A DNA stretch of 64,000 nucleotides, from NCBI RefSeq assembly GCF_000178835.2, contig NC_015275.1, forward strand, positions 2,439,001 through 2,503,000, given 5' to 3'. This stretch comes from Cellulosilyticum lentocellum DSM 5427. Its GTDB lineage: Bacteria > Bacillota > Clostridia > Lachnospirales > Cellulosilyticaceae. The notes under the pieces were generated by a model. It saw nothing but the letters and a program-made list of their open reading frames with translations, was not told the origin of the DNA and searched no databases. This document shows, one piece after another, positions 44,593-53,403 of this stretch; position 1 is the stretch's first letter, and every line of letters begins with the position of its first letter. The translations under genes were made by a program, and so were the position numbers.

Positions 44593-47106
44593 TTATATCG
44601 TATTTTTCGATATTCCTCCATATCTTTTCAGCGTTTTATAGTCCTCACTAATCTGATCAATAAAAATGCTTTTTGGTGCTTCTTGATGATAAGAAATATA
44701 CAGTTTCTTTTTGGCTCTTGTAAGCGCTACATAAAAAAGCCTCATTTCTTCTCCTAATTGGTGTTCCTTAAGACTCCTGTAAGAAGGAAAAGTTTTATCA
44801 TTACATCCTGCAATATACACTTCATCAAATTCTAAGCCTTTGGCTTGATGTACTGTAATAATAGGAATACGCCCTTTAAATAAATCACTTTGTTCTATTT
44901 CACTATAATGTAATGCTGAAAAAGCTAATAGATTAATAATGTTATCTTCATACGAAAGTGTTTGGTCCTCTAGTTCATTGATGATGCGATATAAATTTCT
45001 GATGGTTTCAATCTGAGATGAATGATAATAGCCTTTAAAATCACACTCATTCATTAAGAAGGTTAATCCATCAGTTAAATTGTGTGTTAATAAATAACTT
45101 TTGATAGTAGCTAGCTTTTCTCTGTATTCATTGACATAACAGCCATAAGCTTCTATCTTTTCTAAGCGTTCCTGCTTTTTCTCTTCGATATGCTTTAAAA
45201 GATGGCTAAGCACTTCACTGGTAGCCAAAATATCTTGCATGGCATTATGTGTAGGTATTGTTTCTGTTACAATCAATTTTGAGAGTGTTTCTAATTTGTG
45301 ATTACTTAACTTAGGATAAACCTTATAAGCCAAATCTAAAGTATCATATACTTGATATTCTCCTATAGGCTCTAACTTATAACGACTCATCATACTTTTG
45401 ATAATCTGCAAATCATAATTCACATTATGCCCTACAAGAACTGCACCTTGAATAAAATGAACGAACTGCTTTAAGGCTTCCTTCGGTTCCATTCCTTCTT
45501 TTTGTAATAGATCATCAGAGAACCCATGAACATAATACGACTCTCCAACCGACTTTGTCGGTTTTAATAAAATATCAAGCTGATCTACTACACCTTCTTT
45601 ACCATAACGAATGGCTGCAATTTGAATAACATCATCTTTAATTGTTGATAACCCCGTAGATTCTACATCTAGTACAACAATGTTATTATGAGTATATGCC
45701 TCAAATAAAATAGTATAAGGATCTTTTGAATCACTTTTAAACCAATCATGAAGATACATATAACATGATTTTGAGTTTCTTAACTCTCCTAATAACCAAT
45801 TAGGCATATTTAAATAAGGATGTTGTCCTAACTTCAATAAAGCATGGCCATTTCTGTCATTTATACTATAATCATAAAAAGCTAATAGCTCCTTGACTTC
45901 TTTCTTTCTGAAAAACTTAGTATCTTCTATAACTGTACATTCAATCCCTCTTTTATTAAAGGAATAGGCAATTTTCTTTGCATATTCGTTGGTTCTAGTA
46001 AGTACTGCTATACTATTGGTATTTTCCATACTTTCCTTAATAGCTATTTCTAATAAACTGATTTCTTCTTCTTTTGTTCCTGCCTCTAGAATTGTAATCT
46101 TTTCTCCTTCATTACTTGCCTTAGCAATACATTGCATAGGATATAACCTACTACTAGAAATATAGCCATTAGCAGCTTCTAAGAGATTTTTAGTAGAACG
46201 ATAATTAATCTTTAGATGAATTTCTAATGGACTAAAGTCCCGTCTGTATTCTGCCGTCATTTGATGAGGATTAGAACCTCGCCATTCATAAATGGTTTGA
46301 TTAAAATCTCCAAATAAAGAAAGCTGTCTGCCAGCTAATAATTTTAAGATATCATACTCTCTACTACTAGTATCCTGCATTTCATCAACCTGAATCACAT
46401 CGTATTGTTTTCTCCATTTAGCTAATATTTCCGGCTGTTCTAATAAGTATTTTGCCTCCACAATAAGATCCATAAAGTCAATACAATTATTTTCTAACAA
46501 ATAACGTCTATACGTATTTAAGAGCTTTAAACCAAAACGTCTTAAAAATGAATCTTCTCTTCTTCTCCCTAATTGTCCTAACTGGTCTTGAGACTTAAAA
46601 TAATCTTCTACAATCATCTTATAATGATAGCGTTCTTCTAGTGGAAAAGTTAAACTATGCCTTTTTATATTTTCAAAAAAACTTATGATTTGTTGATAAT
46701 ATACAGAGTCATCATTAAGCTTATTAGTTTGTATAATCTTTTCTATAATCGCTAAGCTATCCGCTTCATCAATTAGCGTACATGGAAAGGAAAAGTGAGA
46801 GTTCTCTTTTTCATGGTTAATAAGATGATAACAAAACGAATGAAAAGTTTTAATCGTCATCTTTTTTATTTGTTCGGGTATGTAAAGCTGAATACGCTCT
46901 TTCATTTCCTTAGCTGCTTTATTGGTAAAGGTTAAACACAGAATTTTTTCCGGTTCTTGTTGATGCTGTACTAAATAAGCTGTACGTAAGGCAATTACTT
47001 TTGTTTTACCTGTTCCTGCTGGTGCCAGAACTAATAGGTTTTGATCTAATGTATCCACTACTTGCTTTTGTTCATTATTTAATGCTCTATAGTCTGCATC
47101 AAACAT
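44593..47106 (-). CDS. UvrD/PcrA-like helicase with embedded DEDDh exonuclease domain
   Basis: 837 residues. Superfamily 1 helicase motifs: Walker A APAGTGKT (28-35), TFTNKAAKEMKERI, VDEMQDTS (240-247), GDFNQTIYEWRG, NYRST, and near the C-terminus VHQAKGLEFDEV and FYVALTRAKKKLY. Between the halves, about residues 475-635, sits a complete DnaQ-type exonuclease: D480 and E482 in LDVESTGL, D565 in GHNVNYD, and H620/D625 in THNAMQD. Insertion is where subdomain 2B usually lies. A helicase that unwinds and trims 3' ends is implied. GAGGTG precedes the ATG. Confidence 0.9.
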   Translation of the reverse strand: MFDADYRALNNEQKQVVDTLDQNLLVLAPAGTGKTKVIALRTAYLVQHQQEPEKILCLTFTNKAAKEMKERIQLYIPEQIKKMTIKTFHSFCYHLINHEKENSHFSFPCTLIDEADSLAIIEKIIQTNKLNDDSVYYQQIISFFENIKRHSLTFPLEERYHYKMIVEDYFKSQDQLGQLGRRREDSFLRRFGLKLLNTYRRYLLENNCIDFMDLIVEAKYLLEQPEILAKWRKQYDVIQVDEMQDTSSREYDILKLLAGRQLSLFGDFNQTIYEWRGSNPHQMTAEYRRDFSPLEIHLKINYRSTKNLLEAANGYISSSRLYPMQCIAKASNEGEKITILEAGTKEEEISLLEIAIKESMENTNSIAVLTRTNEYAKKIAYSFNKRGIECTVIEDTKFFRKKEVKELLAFYDYSINDRNGHALLKLGQHPYLNMPNWLLGELRNSKSCYMYLHDWFKSDSKDPYTILFEAYTHNNIVVLDVESTGLSTIKDDVIQIAAIRYGKEGVVDQLDILLKPTKSVGESYYVHGFSDDLLQKEGMEPKEALKQFVHFIQGAVLVGHNVNYDLQIIKSMMSRYKLEPIGEYQVYDTLDLAYKVYPKLSNHKLETLSKLIVTETIPTHNAMQDILATSEVLSHLLKHIEEKKQERLEKIEAYGCYVNEYREKLATIKSYLLTHNLTDGLTFLMNECDFKGYYHSSQIETIRNLYRIINELEDQTLSYEDNIINLLAFSALHYSEIEQSDLFKGRIPIITVHQAKGLEFDEVYIAGCNDKTFPSYRSLKEHQLGEEMRLFYVALTRAKKKLYISYHQEAPKSIFIDQISEDYKTLKRYGGISKNTI

Positions 47107-47236
47107 ACTTTCACCTCTTTTCCTTAGTATTATAGCACAGCTATTTAGCTGTAGCTAATTATTGCTATCACTATGAATTTATGCTATAATTTGCACCATA
47201 AAATTCTAATATTTTACAAAGATAACGGAGAAATTT

Positions 47237-48400
47237 ATGAATACATTAATAGACCTTATTTCACAGGTAACAGAAAATCAGACTTTTATTCGTTGCATAT
47301 GGAGTAATCCACGTCAAACGTCTGACTGTAAAAAAATTGTTATGCGACCTATACTGATTAAAGAAACTTTATTTTATCAAATATCCAAAACAATAGGTAC
47401 CAAAGAATATCATCAAAATCTTTCTTTAGCTGAACTCCAAATTTGGATTCCTGAAAACTGTCACATTTTCAAACAGTTTCAACTCTTCACTACAACTGAA
47501 GACTACCATGCTTTAATTAATAAGAAGGGAAAAGCCACGATAAAAAAATCTCCACCTAGTTTAACTCTTCCTGCTTCTCTTTCTCATAATAGACAAAAAA
47601 AATATATTTTAGACACGCCCTCTTCTATGCCTTTTTTAAAAGAACTGGGACTCATGGATGACCAGGGGCAAATTAAGCCTTCAAAATATGATAAATATAA
47701 ACAAATTAATCGTTACCTAGAAATAGTAGCTGATAGTATTACCGAAGTACCTGAAAAAAAGCTACGTATTATTGATTTTGGTTGTGGAAAATCTTATTTG
47801 ACCTTTGCCTTATATCATTATTTAACTGTTCTTTTAGAAAAGGAAGTAGAAGTGATTGGGCTTGATTTAAAAGCAGATGTTATTGCCTTCTGTAATGACT
47901 TAGCCAAAAAGCTTGGTTATACAAAACTTTACTTTCAAGTAGGTGATATTGGAAAATATACAACCAATCAACCCATAGATATGGTAGTTTCCCTTCATGC
48001 TTGTAACATAGCAACAGATGCAGCTCTTGAAAAAGCTATTCGTTGGGGAAGTAAGATTATTCTCGCCGTTCCTTGTTGCCATCATGAAGCCTATACGCAA
48101 ATTCAGAATGATGACTTAAATCCTATTTTAAAGCATGGGATTTTAAAGGAGCGAATTGCAGCCCTTGTAACAGATGGACTTCGTGCACAAATTTTAGAAA
48201 CTGTTGGTTATAAAGTAAATATGATTGAATTCATCGATATGGCACATACACCTAAGAATATTTTAATCAAAGCTATTCTAAAGAAAAACTACCAGTTTGA
48301 TTCTACTGCTTATAAAGACTATCAAGATGCCTCACATATGCTTCATCTAGACTTAAGCCTTGCTAATATGCTAAATGACCTTCTAGATAAAGAGGTGTAA
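47237..48400 (+). CDS. Class I SAM-dependent methyltransferase (METTL25-like fold)
   Basis: 387 residues. The C-terminal two-thirds is a Rossmann methyltransferase: IIDFGCGKSYLTFALYHYL (SAM motif I), VIGLDLKADV, then SLHACNIATDAAL and AVPCCHHEAY, motifs shared with the methyltransferase-32/METTL25 family. The N-terminal 140 residues are an unassigned, probably RNA-binding, region. The substrate may be RNA; unproven. CGGAG precedes the ATG. The next gene, an RNase H-fold nuclease, starts five bases after its stop, so the two are co-translated. Confidence 0.82.
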   Translation: MNTLIDLISQVTENQTFIRCIWSNPRQTSDCKKIVMRPILIKETLFYQISKTIGTKEYHQNLSLAELQIWIPENCHIFKQFQLFTTTEDYHALINKKGKATIKKSPPSLTLPASLSHNRQKKYILDTPSSMPFLKELGLMDDQGQIKPSKYDKYKQINRYLEIVADSITEVPEKKLRIIDFGCGKSYLTFALYHYLTVLLEKEVEVIGLDLKADVIAFCNDLAKKLGYTKLYFQVGDIGKYTTNQPIDMVVSLHACNIATDAALEKAIRWGSKIILAVPCCHHEAYTQIQNDDLNPILKHGILKERIAALVTDGLRAQILETVGYKVNMIEFIDMAHTPKNILIKAILKKNYQFDSTAYKDYQDASHMLHLDLSLANMLNDLLDKEV

Positions 48401-48404
48401 AATA

Positions 48405-49412
48405 ATGTTCCCTCCCCTACTTCATAAAAAACATTTTTTACTTGATATAGAAACAAGTGGTTTGAATAAGCACATAGATTACATTGTTTGTATTGGCGTT
48501 ACCTTTCTCAATGAAACTGATGAACTAACTCACCATCAATGGATGCTTCAATTACCAGAAGAAGAAAAGGAAATTTTAAGCTGTTTTTTAGAATTTACTC
48601 AAAGGTTTTCTCACGTTTATACCTACGGTGGTAAGCATTTCGATTGGCCCTTTCTATTAGCCAGATGTGCTTTTCACCAACTCAACCCATCCATGCTCCA
48701 AAGTCTTCACCTTATTGATATGAAAAAAAGTTTACAACACTTTGGTGCTACTAGGATTAACTTAGAAGATGCTTTAGGTGTTATACGTCATTCTACTACT
48801 TCTGGAAAAGCTTTAGTTAAAGTTTATAGGACTTATCAAGCCTGTGGTGAAACTATTTATAAAACGATTATTTTGGCTCATAACAAAGATGAACTCTCTG
48901 CTCTATTAAGTTTTTATGAACTTTATCAAACACTCTATCATCTAAAGCATTTTCACTTCATTGATACGCTAAAATCATCTGTCTCTTTGGATTTTTCTGC
49001 GAAGGTGCCTTACCTCTTTACTACGAACTTCCAAGGTTGCTATAAGAATATAACCTTATGTTGGGAATCAGGAACACAAATACTAGGTATTAAAGTAGCA
49101 TTTTCCTATCTTAAACTAAAGCAGTATCTTACGCCTTATAAGGACTACTATTATATTCCTTCTCAAGGACAGCTACTTCATCGTACACTTGCGCATTTTG
49201 TAGCTTCATCAGATAAGAGAAAAGCTACTAAAGAAGAATGTACTATATACAAAGAAGATGATTACATTCCTCTTTATACAACTTATAAGCTTGATATTCC
49301 TATTTGGTATGATTCAGTTAATAGCCCTTATCTAAGAGTAAATGATTTTTCTGCCTCTATTTTAGCAGCTCAAGTCTTTTACTTACTTTTTTCCAACAAA
49401 AAAACTTCTTAA
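48405..49412 (+). CDS. YprB-like ribonuclease H-fold exonuclease
   Basis: 335 residues. The RNase_H_2 domain has FLLDIETSGL (D and E), TYGGKHFDWPFLLARC (central D) and, later, KALVKVYRTYQACG with HNKDELSALLSFYELY, the YprB pattern. It probably degrades a nucleic acid 3' end. The C-terminal 140 residues are unassigned. Tightly coupled to the methyltransferase upstream. Its stop codon lies inside the left arm of the terminator that follows. Confidence 0.8.
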   Translation: MFPPLLHKKHFLLDIETSGLNKHIDYIVCIGVTFLNETDELTHHQWMLQLPEEEKEILSCFLEFTQRFSHVYTYGGKHFDWPFLLARCAFHQLNPSMLQSLHLIDMKKSLQHFGATRINLEDALGVIRHSTTSGKALVKVYRTYQACGETIYKTIILAHNKDELSALLSFYELYQTLYHLKHFHFIDTLKSSVSLDFSAKVPYLFTTNFQGCYKNITLCWESGTQILGIKVAFSYLKLKQYLTPYKDYYYIPSQGQLLHRTLAHFVASSDKRKATKEECTIYKEDDYIPLYTTYKLDIPIWYDSVNSPYLRVNDFSASILAAQVFYLLFSNKKTS

Positions 49413-49446
49413 GTATAAGGGCATTTCCTTTCTTAAGAAGTTTTTA
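49398..49446. terminator. Bidirectional terminator between convergent units
   Basis: AAAACTTCTTAAG pairs with CTTAAGAAGTTTT around an 18-nt loop, with A- and T-tracts either side; it overlaps the stop codon of the YprB-like gene. Confidence 0.8.
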
Positions 49447-49449
49447 ATT

Positions 49450-49572
49450 TTATTCAGCTTTACTTTCTTGCTGTTGTTCTTGTTCCTTTGAAGCCTTAAT
49501 GAATGCACCTAATTCTTTAATTGCTTCATCCCATGTTTTAGGCTTTTTGTCTAATTGATTGTCCTCACTCAC
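49450..49572 (-). CDS. Small 40-residue protein at the end of the cheR operon
   Basis: Starts with GTG at 49572, eight bases after AAGGAG, 24 bp behind the cheR stop, and encodes MSEDNQLDKKPKTWDEAIKE followed by LGAFIKASKEQEQQQESKAE. The protein is hydrophilic with one probable amphipathic helix (TWDEAIKELGAFIKAS) and a Gln/Glu-rich tail. No family recognised. The strong ribosome site, tight operon spacing and terminator immediately after support a real gene. Confidence 0.65.
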   Translation of the reverse strand: MSEDNQLDKKPKTWDEAIKELGAFIKASKEQEQQQESKAE

Positions 49573-49596
49573 TTGATTTACTCCTTTTAATCATTC

Positions 49597-50379
49597 CTAC
49601 TTTTTTGATTTGCTTTTTTGATAGAAAAAAATTTTATTAGGTTCAAATCCATAATCTTGACACATAATAATTTGTTCTGTACTTCCTACAAATAAAATTC
49701 CTTCATCCACTAAAGCTTCATTGAATTTATGATAAATCTCTTTTTTAGCTTCTTCTGTAAAATAAATAAGTACATTACGGCAAACAATAAGATCCATTCC
49801 TATCGGATAAGGGTCTTTTAACAAATTATGTTGCTTAAAAGTGATACACTTTTTTATCTGATCAGAAATACGATAACCACCATTTTCTTCTTTTATATAT
49901 AAGTCCCTAAATGTTTTGGGCATATTAGTCATATTACGATTGGTATAAAATCCCTCTTGTGCTTTAGCCAATACTTCTTTATCAATATCTGTAGCCAGAA
50001 TTTGAATCTGATTAAGTGGCACTATTTTAGAAAGTACCATAGCTAAAGAGTACGGTTCATCTCCTGTAGAACAAGCCGCACTCCATATTTTAAGTGTTCG
50101 CTTCTTTTCTAATAAAAGTGGAAAAATATGTTTCTCTAAAATGTCCCATTGTGAAGGATTTCTAAAAAACTCCGTTACATTAATAGTTAAATAAGCCACA
50201 AAATCTTCAAGTACCTTGCGGTCTTTCTTTAACACATGTAAGTATTCATCGTAACCTGAACATAAATGCTTTCTAATAAGCGCATCTATTCGCCTCTTCA
50301 TTTGATTCTCTTTATAAGCTGACAGGTCAATTCCTGTTAAAATTAAAACCTGTTCTTTAAACCCCTCATAGTTCATCAT
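49597..50379 (-). CDS. cheR: CheR chemoreceptor methyltransferase
   Basis: 260 residues. An N-terminal helical domain (ENQMKRRIDALIRKH) precedes a SAM-binding domain: NVTEFFRNP, IWSAACSTGDEPYSLAM, ATDIDKEVLAKAQ, LIVCRNVLIYF and LFVGSTE are all CheR hallmarks. It methylates glutamates of chemoreceptors such as the H-NOX receptor at 6256-8055. It sits unusually in an operon with aroH, cmk and ispH rather than with other che genes. AAAGGGG precedes two tandem ATGs; either could be the start. Confidence 0.94.
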   Translation of the reverse strand: MMNYEGFKEQVLILTGIDLSAYKENQMKRRIDALIRKHLCSGYDEYLHVLKKDRKVLEDFVAYLTINVTEFFRNPSQWDILEKHIFPLLLEKKRTLKIWSAACSTGDEPYSLAMVLSKIVPLNQIQILATDIDKEVLAKAQEGFYTNRNMTNMPKTFRDLYIKEENGGYRISDQIKKCITFKQHNLLKDPYPIGMDLIVCRNVLIYFTEEAKKEIYHKFNEALVDEGILFVGSTEQIIMCQDYGFEPNKIFFYQKSKSKK

Positions 50380-50388
50380 TCTACCCCT

Positions 50389-51231
50389 TTAGTGTGTTAT
50401 TTTTTCTAAAAAACTAATCACTTCTTGAATGACAGAGGCAGGCGTAGATGCCCCTGCTGTAATTCCTATTTTTTCACAGTCATTAAATAGTTCTGACATT
50501 AGCTCACTTACATCTCCTATAAAATAACTTTTATCACAGTGTCTTTGACTCAATTCAAAAAGCTTCAAAGAATTAGAACTCTTTTTACTTCCTAAAACAA
50601 GCATCACATCTACCTGTTTAGCAATTTCTACCACTTCTTCTTGTCTTTCTTTAGTAGCATTACATATAGTATTAATGTATTCAAAATCAATGCCTTTTTC
50701 CTTTAATACACCTACTATCTCATCTACTACCTGCTTTTTATAAGTAGTTTGAGCCACTAAAAGGTATTTTTTATTTGTATGTTCTAACTGAAGCTCATTT
50801 AAAGCTTCTTTATCTTTTACGATAAAACAACTTTCATTAGCCCATCCATTAATCCCTTGAATTTCAGGATGATCTTTATTTCCTGCTATAATAATCCCAT
50901 AGCCCTTTTCAAAATACTGTTGTACATAACGGTGAATCTTTTTTACATAAGGGCAAGTTGCATCTACAATTGCTATCCCCTTTTCTTTGCCTTCTATATA
51001 AACTTTAGGACTAACACCATGAGAACGAATAATCAAATTCTTAACTGGTTCATCTCCTATGGTCTCAATTGGCTTTATCCCTTTATCTTCTAATGACTTA
51101 ATAACTACCTCATTATGAATAATAGGCCCATACGTATAAGTCCCTTGACTACTTGCATATTCAAACGCCATATCAACAGCCCGCTTTACACCAAAACAAA
51201 ATCCAGCTGTTTTTGCAATAATAATTTCCAA
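50389..51231 (-). CDS. ispH: 4-hydroxy-3-methylbut-2-enyl diphosphate reductase
   Basis: 280 residues. The three Fe-S cysteines are in GFCFGVKRA (C12), DATCPYVKK (about C95) and NTICNATKERQ (about C192), with conserved SHG-type motifs (IIRSHGVSP, GNKDHPE). It makes IPP and DMAPP in the MEP isoprenoid pathway. The start codon is TTG at 51231, eight bases after AGGAGG. Many clostridia carry ispH fused to an S1 RNA-binding domain after cmk; here it is the short stand-alone form nine bases before cheR. Confidence 0.95.
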   Translation of the reverse strand: MEIIIAKTAGFCFGVKRAVDMAFEYASSQGTYTYGPIIHNEVVIKSLEDKGIKPIETIGDEPVKNLIIRSHGVSPKVYIEGKEKGIAIVDATCPYVKKIHRYVQQYFEKGYGIIIAGNKDHPEIQGINGWANESCFIVKDKEALNELQLEHTNKKYLLVAQTTYKKQVVDEIVGVLKEKGIDFEYINTICNATKERQEEVVEIAKQVDVMLVLGSKKSSNSLKLFELSQRHCDKSYFIGDVSELMSELFNDCEKIGITAGASTPASVIQEVISFLEKITH

Positions 51232-51243
51232 CTATCTACCCTC

Positions 51244-51915
51244 CTATAAACGTCTCTTTAATAAATCTATAATTTGTTTTACAATTTCATCAATTGTCAT
51301 ATAAGTTGTATCTACTTCTATTGCATCTTCGGCTTTTTTTAAAGGCGAAATCTTACGATGAGAATCTTGATAATCTCTTTCTTTAATTTCAACTTTTAAT
51401 GTTTCTAAACAAGGCTTTTCACCTTTTTGTACATACTCCTTATATCGTCTTTGAGCCCTTTCTTCTACAGATGCGGTTAAAAAGATTTTTAATGTCGCAT
51501 GAGGTAATACAACTGTTCCTATATCACGTCCATCCATTACAACTGATGTGCTCTTAGACATCTCTTGTTGCATTTTAACAAGAGCCTTACGTACTGCGGC
51601 ATAAGTAGCTACTTTAGATGCAGCAGCCGCTACTTGATTATTTCGAATAAGTAAACTTATATTTTTTTCATTTAGAAAAATTTGTTGTCCCTCTTCTTCT
51701 AAAGTAAGTTTTAAATGCAATTCACTTAAGGCCTGTTCTACCTGTTCTTCATTAGCATAGTCAATCCCTTGACTAATACAATAGTAACCAACTGAACGAT
51801 ACATAGCTCCTGTATCAATATAAATACACTGCAGTTGGTTTGCTAACTCCTTTGCAATACTACTTTTCCCTGCGCCTGCAGGTCCATCTATGGCAATTGA
51901 AAATGTGCTCATCAT
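51244..51915 (-). CDS. cmk: Cytidylate kinase
   Basis: 223 residues. P-loop IDGPAGAGKSSIAKEL, YIDTGAMYRSVGYY for CMP binding, VVMDGRDIGTVVLP and the RRYKEY arginine segment are all present. It phosphorylates CMP and dCMP. GGAG lies seven bases before the first of two ATGs. Four bases separate it from aroH and 12 from ispH, placing it centrally in the operon. Confidence 0.96.
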   Translation of the reverse strand: MMSTFSIAIDGPAGAGKSSIAKELANQLQCIYIDTGAMYRSVGYYCISQGIDYANEEQVEQALSELHLKLTLEEEGQQIFLNEKNISLLIRNNQVAAAASKVATYAAVRKALVKMQQEMSKSTSVVMDGRDIGTVVLPHATLKIFLTASVEERAQRRYKEYVQKGEKPCLETLKVEIKERDYQDSHRKISPLKKAEDAIEVDTTYMTIDEIVKQIIDLLKRRL

Positions 51916-51919
51916 ATTT

Positions 51920-52291
51920 CTACTCCTTATTCACTAAATCCGGCCTTAAATTAGTCGCTTTTCTTAAATATTGATGTTTTACAGTCTTTTTGCTCAAATG
52001 TGCTGCATCTACTAAAACATCTACACGTATACATTGATTAAGCGAATTAACTACATACATCTCCTGAAAACACATAAGTGATGCTTCTGTAATTCCTAGT
52101 ACTCTAGCAGCTACTGCTGGATATGCTGCATCCAAATCTTTAGTACAACTAAAATGCAATTGGATAAGTTCATCTAACCTAAGCTCATTATTCTTTAAAA
52201 TAGCTTCTAACATCTCATGAGTTGCTTCCAAAATAGCTTCTCTTGTATTTTCTTCTACTGTAATCGCACCACGTATGCTTACCAAGCTCAT
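51920..52291 (-). CDS. aroH: Chorismate mutase, AroH type
   Basis: 123 residues, the trimeric monofunctional AroH fold. SIRGAITVEENT carries the conserved Arg near residue 7; FSCTKDLDAAYPAVAAR gives the 57-63 region; and MYVVNSLNQCIRVDVLV supplies the catalytic Arg near residue 90. It converts chorismate to prephenate for Phe and Tyr synthesis. It starts at ATG 52291 after AGTGAGGGG. It is downstream of an RpiR regulator by 22 bp. Confidence 0.93.
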   Translation of the reverse strand: MSLVSIRGAITVEENTREAILEATHEMLEAILKNNELRLDELIQLHFSCTKDLDAAYPAVAARVLGITEASLMCFQEMYVVNSLNQCIRVDVLVDAAHLSKKTVKHQYLRKATNLRPDLVNKE

Positions 52292-52313
52292 TATATCCCC
52301 TCACTTTAATTCA

Positions 52314-53225
52314 TTAATCAAATTTTTCTTTTTGTTCTTCTTGAGGTACAGTCCACAAATCCCGTTCGGTATCGTCATATACTTCATATTCTACCCATAT
52401 ATTTTCCAGTTTCTCAAGGTTAACTGATATTTCATCTTTTTTACGTAAACTAATAGCCACAATAATAGCATTAATAATACTTAGAGGTGCTACTAAAGAA
52501 TCTACAAAGGAAACCATCTCACTACATCCTATAAGTGCATAATCGGAATAGCTGGCAATAGGAGAAATATAACTATCTGTAATAGCAATAACAGTTGCTT
52601 TTTTGCTTTGTGCAAACTCTAAACACTTCATAACACGCTTTGAATATCTTGGAAAACTAATCCCAATCACAACATCTTTTTCATCTATACGGTGAATGCC
52701 TTCAAACATTTCACTAATACTATTTGTATTAATCACTTTAATATTATCAAATATAATATTAAGATAAAAACCTAAAAAGCTAGCAAGTCCAGCACAACTT
52801 CTTACTCCTAATACATAGATCGTTTTAGCACCTATTATTTTTTCAACGGCTTGATTAAACGCTTCATTGTCTATTTGTTCTCTCGTATAACGAATTTTCT
52901 CCTCATCCATTTGAAGAACGCTTTTCAGTACTTCATTAGTATTAATACGGTCTGTAGTCACTTCTAAACGTTGCATAGCCGTTAACTTACTTTTTACTAA
53001 TTCTTCTAATGCATCTTGAAATTTTGGGTAACCATCATAGCCTAATTCATTAGCAAATCTTACAACGGTTGATTCACTTACGCCTACAATTGAACCTAAT
53101 TTAGCTGCTGTTAAAAACACAGCCTTTTCATAATGTTCTAATATATAATTGGCAATTAATTTTTGACCTTTACTTAACTTTGGCATATTCTTTCTAATCC
53201 TATGGATTAAATCATTCTTACTCAT
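52314..53225 (-). CDS. MurR/RpiR-family transcriptional regulator
   Basis: 303 residues. N-terminal helix-turn-helix (LGSIVGVSESTVVRFANELG, GYDGYPKFQDAL) followed by a SIS sugar-phosphate-binding domain (IYVLGVRSCAGLASFLGFYL and VIGISFPRYSKRVM). Such regulators sense phosphosugars, for example amino-sugar phosphates; the ligand here is unknown. It is the first gene of the aroH-cmk-ispH-cheR operon, preceded by AAGGAAGGGC. No sugar-catabolic genes adjoin, so the regulon lies elsewhere or the co-transcription is incidental. Confidence 0.9.
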   Translation of the reverse strand: MSKNDLIHRIRKNMPKLSKGQKLIANYILEHYEKAVFLTAAKLGSIVGVSESTVVRFANELGYDGYPKFQDALEELVKSKLTAMQRLEVTTDRINTNEVLKSVLQMDEEKIRYTREQIDNEAFNQAVEKIIGAKTIYVLGVRSCAGLASFLGFYLNIIFDNIKVINTNSISEMFEGIHRIDEKDVVIGISFPRYSKRVMKCLEFAQSKKATVIAITDSYISPIASYSDYALIGCSEMVSFVDSLVAPLSIINAIIVAISLRKKDEISVNLEKLENIWVEYEVYDDTERDLWTVPQEEQKEKFD

Positions 53226-53342
53226 TTTATAAGCCCTTCCTTAGCCTTCTCGCCTAAATAATATTTTTAATCTATTATATCATATCTTGATTACAAAATA
53301 AATTAATACCCTCTTTATTTTACATAGTTTTGCGCCCATAGC

Positions 53343-53395
53343 AAAGGGGTAACTGAAAGTTTATAAACTTTCGGTTACCCCTTTTAATAATAAAG
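53343..53395. terminator. Terminator after the oad operon
   Basis: AAAGGGGTAACTGAAAGTTT pairs with its complement (one mismatch, about 20 bp) and ends in TTTT; it closes the decarboxylase operon. Confidence 0.85.
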
Positions 53396-53403
53396 TATCT
53401 TAT

